Of a stretch of 64,000 nt of DNA, positions 61,000 through 64,000 are shown piece after piece. Position 1 is the stretch's first letter, and each line of letters begins with the position of its first letter. The stretch comes from Calycina herbarum. Lineage: Eukaryota > Ascomycota > Leotiomycetes > Helotiales > Pezizellaceae. The notes under the pieces are model-generated. The model was not told where the DNA came from. It made no database searches and saw only the letters and a program-made list of their open reading frames with translations. The stretch lies in the NCBI GenBank assembly GCA_001414485.1, contig LLEY01000038.1, positions 186,001 to 250,000 of the forward strand. The letters run 5' to 3'. The position numbers and the translations under genes were made by a program.

Positions 61000-62580
61000 A
61001 TTTCTTAGTTTTAAGATATCTTTATATATTATTAGAAGAAGTCTTTCACGAGATAGTAGGCTTACGTAATCACTTATTAAGCTCGTCTAAAGGTATATTA
61101 AATTAAGAGATATTGTTTTTATTCTAGCTATAAAAAGAATTAGTATATTATATCTCTCGCTCTTTCTTTTCTTTTATACGTTACTTTATAAGATTAATAG
61201 TAGTATATATTAAGAAAATATATAGTTCGGTCTAACTAGAGTATAGCCGTAGCTAGTCCAGATTAGGTATAGCGTTATATATAATAGTATAGCTATATAT
61301 ATATAGACGCGAACTTCGACCTTTTATACTCTTTAGTTAATATTATACTACTCTACTAGCTCTCTGCCTTTGCTATATAGACTTACTATACCAGTTATAC
61401 TAGGTATAGAGAGATCTACTTAATAGGTTATAAGCTCGGGTTCGTCTATAGTAGATATAGCAGTTGTAATAAACTTAGAGTTATATTAAGAACTCTAATA
61501 GACGCTGCGAAAGAGTATCTATAATACTAATAAGGCTAACGATAGCCTACTATTACGATATATAATCTACGCGAGATATAAAGAGCTAAAAGAATAGCTA
61601 TCTCTAAAAGACCTATAAGAGACAGAAGACGTAGTAGAGTACTATATATTAATTATATTTACTAATTAGTTAACTTCGAATACCTTACTCTTAAACTCGA
61701 TTACCTTTACTTTTAACTATATATATATACCTAGTCTCTATCGAATATAGGTAACTATAACAACGAAAATAGTACTCGTGTTTTAACACTTATAAGAGAA
61801 AACTATAAGACATAGATTTATTAAATAATATTTAAGCTTAAAAGCAAAGAAATCTTCTATACTATAAAGAAGATTAAATACAAATATACGTTTATTAAAA
61901 ATCCTAAGATAACCGAAGTTAACTTAGAATCTACCTCTATATTAGAAGCTAGTAGTAGTAGTAATATTAGTAAGCTTACTAGTAACTTTATAAGATAGAG
62001 TAATAGATTATAATATACTAAAAAACACGAGAAATACGTTAAAAATAAAGCTAAAGTAATTGATTTTATACTTAAATCTCTTAACAAAGATAACTAAGCT
62101 CTTATAGATAAATATAGTACTATAATAAAGCTCTAGACTATAATTAAAGTTAAATATAATAAGACGAACGAAGCTACTACTAATTCGTATATTACTACTA
62201 TCGCGAGTTTCGAATATAATACTAAACTAGGAGTCGATTCTTACTAGATAAAGCTAAAGAACTACTATTAAAAGCTAATTATAGCTAATTCTATAATAAA
62301 GAACGTATATCTAGATAAAACACTCTTCTTACTATTTACTTAAAAGATACTAGTCTAATTTAAAGCTACTATCGATGTCTTAAAGTACTATTATAGTAGA
62401 GATTAAGAAATAGATTATTCGCGAAGAAGGAAGAAAGAGAGAAGCTCTTTCTTAGCTATTTATATATCTATAGAAGAATATATCTACGATATTCGTAATC
62501 TCGCTTAGTAAGCTACTTAGAAGCGAGCTTAAAAGCAAGCTTATTTACTAAATTAAAAACTCTTATATAAGGTTCTCTTT
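61000..62580 (+). mobile_element. RIP-mutated copia-like retrotransposon fragment (leader and gag)
   Basis: From about 61850 to 62400 the plus strand, read through frequent TAG/TAA, resembles a copia gag (UBN2-type): the spacing of NKTNEATTNSYITTIASFEY and YQKLIIANSIIKNVYLDKTL fits 'KY...A..Y...F.......D......L......L'. 61.2-61.5 kb may be an LTR or leader, but I cannot mark LTR borders. The fragment ends near 62.58 kb where minus-strand gypsy sequence begins, so one element likely interrupts the other. Confidence 0.5.
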
Positions 62581-62599
62581 TCCTACTTAATTTTCTTAT

Positions 62600-64000
62600 A
62601 TCTTCTTATCTTCCTCGTAGTTCTTCTAAGCTTATAGTCGTTCGTTTTTAGTAGGTTTTAACTTACGTAGAAAGCGCTTCTTAAACTAACGAATAGAGGT
62701 AGTACTATATATTACGTAAGTTAATAGCTTCTACAAGTCCGCCTCTACTCTATAGCCTCTCTATTAAATAAGGTATTAAAATCTATTAGTCTTATCTCTT
62801 CTTAAATTTACTATTTCTTCTATAGCCTAGAGTATATACCTACTGTCGTCGATTACTACTAGTAGCGGAGGTTAGTTTATCTAACCTAGTATAAGAGTAC
62901 TAGCGATAGAGCGTAGTAGATTAGTATAGAATACGTCGTATATTAATTCTAGTTTATAAGATAGTTCTAGTTTATATATATAGAAGTTTATAGCTTAAAG
63001 TATATAGAAAGAACTAATATACTTAGTATTAAACTTAGGAATTAGTTTAGCTAACTTAATATTCCTAGTACTAAGTATAACTATATCTTCTACTTTATAC
63101 GTAGAGGCTAGTAATTAGTAAGCGTTAGTAGCTTCCTCTATCCTATCTCTTAAGATAAGAAGATTCGTATATAAGAGTATTAAAACGTCTTTTATCTTTA
63201 TAGTAAAGGTTATACTAGCAACTACGCTTTAAGAATCGAGTGTAGTTTAAGAGAGGCTAAAGCTTACTCGAGAGTAGTAACCGTTGTTTATAAAGAAGAG
63301 TAATATATCTATAGCTAAGCTACGTACGTTTCTTATAGCAAGCTCGGCTAGTAGTAAGAACTAAACCTAATCCTCTTAAACGTGGTTAATATACTAGTAG
63401 AGGTACTTAGAAATAGATTTATTAGTAATCTTAGTTTAGCCGTCGGTTTTAAGGTAGTAGACAGTAGAAAGGTCGATTCGTATACGTAATATATCGTAGA
63501 CTATTTTCTAGAATACTATAACGAATAGCGAGCCTCTATTAGAGATAATAAAGTCTAGTAGACTATAGAGTTTCTAGACGTCTTATATAAATAAGCGAGC
63601 TAAGTCGACAGTAGTCTACTTTAAATAGTATAGAATAATATAGTAATTCTTTATAAGTCTATTAGTAACTACTATAATCTAATCGTAACTATCTACTACT
63701 ATAATCGGTTCTATAAAATCAATAGACAGATTCTTCTACTACTAGGTTAGAATAGAAAGAGATTTTAAAGTACTCTAGTATTATAGCTAGAAATACTTAT
63801 TTCAAAAGCAACTCTTATAAGTTTTAATAAACTGCTTAATATTCTTATAAAGTTTAAGCTACTAGTAGTCTCTAGATACTAGCTTAAATATCTTATTCTT
63901 ACTAGAGTAACTACTCTTAACTAAGTCGTAGATTCTCTAAAGAAGCTAGATATAACGAAACCGGTATCTAACTATAAAGGTATCGAGTTTAATAGTTAGT
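62600..64000 (-). mobile_element. RIP-mutated Ty3/gypsy chromovirus, integrase and chromodomain, running out of the window
   Basis: Read on the minus strand from 64000 downward through many stop codons, the order is that of gypsy pol. First come integrase zinc-region remains, then the core (LSIDFIEPIIVVDSYD, FIISNRGSLFVIVFWK, LSTVYYLKTDG, then TKITNKSISKYL). It is followed by the C-terminal segment VILSTRNIKLAKLIPKF, LIYDVFYTNLLR, and a chromodomain-like end (AIEEIVNLRRDK, FQYLIQQRGYR) near 62720-62890. The second catalytic Asp (SDRG in the family) is Asn and the Glu of TDGQTE is Lys, as RIP transitions predict. The 5' part of the element lies beyond the right edge. Confidence 0.8.

Noticed and set aside
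61857..62087. Hydrophobic 76-codon minus frame
   Set aside because: Leu/Ile/Tyr-rich because of TA-rich DNA; the plus strand has the gag-like pattern.

Overview
The window is nuclear DNA of a filamentous ascomycete. The genes carry many short introns (about 45-80 bases, GT..AG, several with a CTAAC/CTAAT-type branch site). They include typical fungal families: Zn2Cys6 regulators, an RTA1-like protein, a Mae1-type carboxylate permease and an HbrB protein. The repeats have the AT-rich, stop-riddled look of RIP (repeat-induced point mutation). A Leotiomycete such as a member of the Sclerotiniaceae is my best guess, but that is inference from general resemblance only.

Layout. 0-9.7 kb is a sparse region with a membrane-anchored methyltransferase (minus), a malate/C4-dicarboxylate permease (minus) and a tiny candidate secreted protein (plus). 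9.7-21.8 kb is a 12-kb stretch with no convincing gene and one 672-bp inverted-repeat element. 21.8-24.7 kb holds an intact seven-exon Zn2Cys6 regulator. 26.6-33.1 kb is a block of four broken genes: a BBE-type FAD oxidoreductase, a Zn2Cys6 regulator split by a TA-flanked MITE, an NAD(P)-binding protein and a membrane protein of unknown function. It is followed by an intact Zn2Cys6 regulator (34.0-36.1 kb) and a BTB/POZ gene (36.5-37.7 kb). 39.3-40.5 kb holds an unknown gene with an internal 78-bp coding repeat and one in-frame TAG. 40.5-42.4 kb is RIP-like debris.

42.5-57.5 kb is the housekeeping part: a uridine-kinase-like P-loop kinase with a GC-AG intron, an AKR7-type aldo-keto reductase, the TORC2 subunit HbrB, the KEOPS subunit Gon7, the HOPS subunit Vps39 and an RTA1-like membrane protein. 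Their reading frames close exactly across all introns. This makes it likely that the breaks at 26-33 kb are real decay and not base-calling error.

From about 58.6 kb to the end the base composition collapses to AT. That part is a heap of RIP-mutated transposons: a complete Fot1/pogo-like element with both inverted repeats and TA duplications, a copia-like gag fragment, and the 3' half (integrase plus chromodomain) of a minus-strand Ty3/gypsy chromovirus that runs out of the window.

I did not find a plainly new multi-gene system. The most interesting material is the decayed accessory block, the MITE-split regulator and a small fold-back repeat family with members at 25.4, 54.9 and 58.4 kb. 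I found no tRNA, rRNA or CRISPR that I could support.
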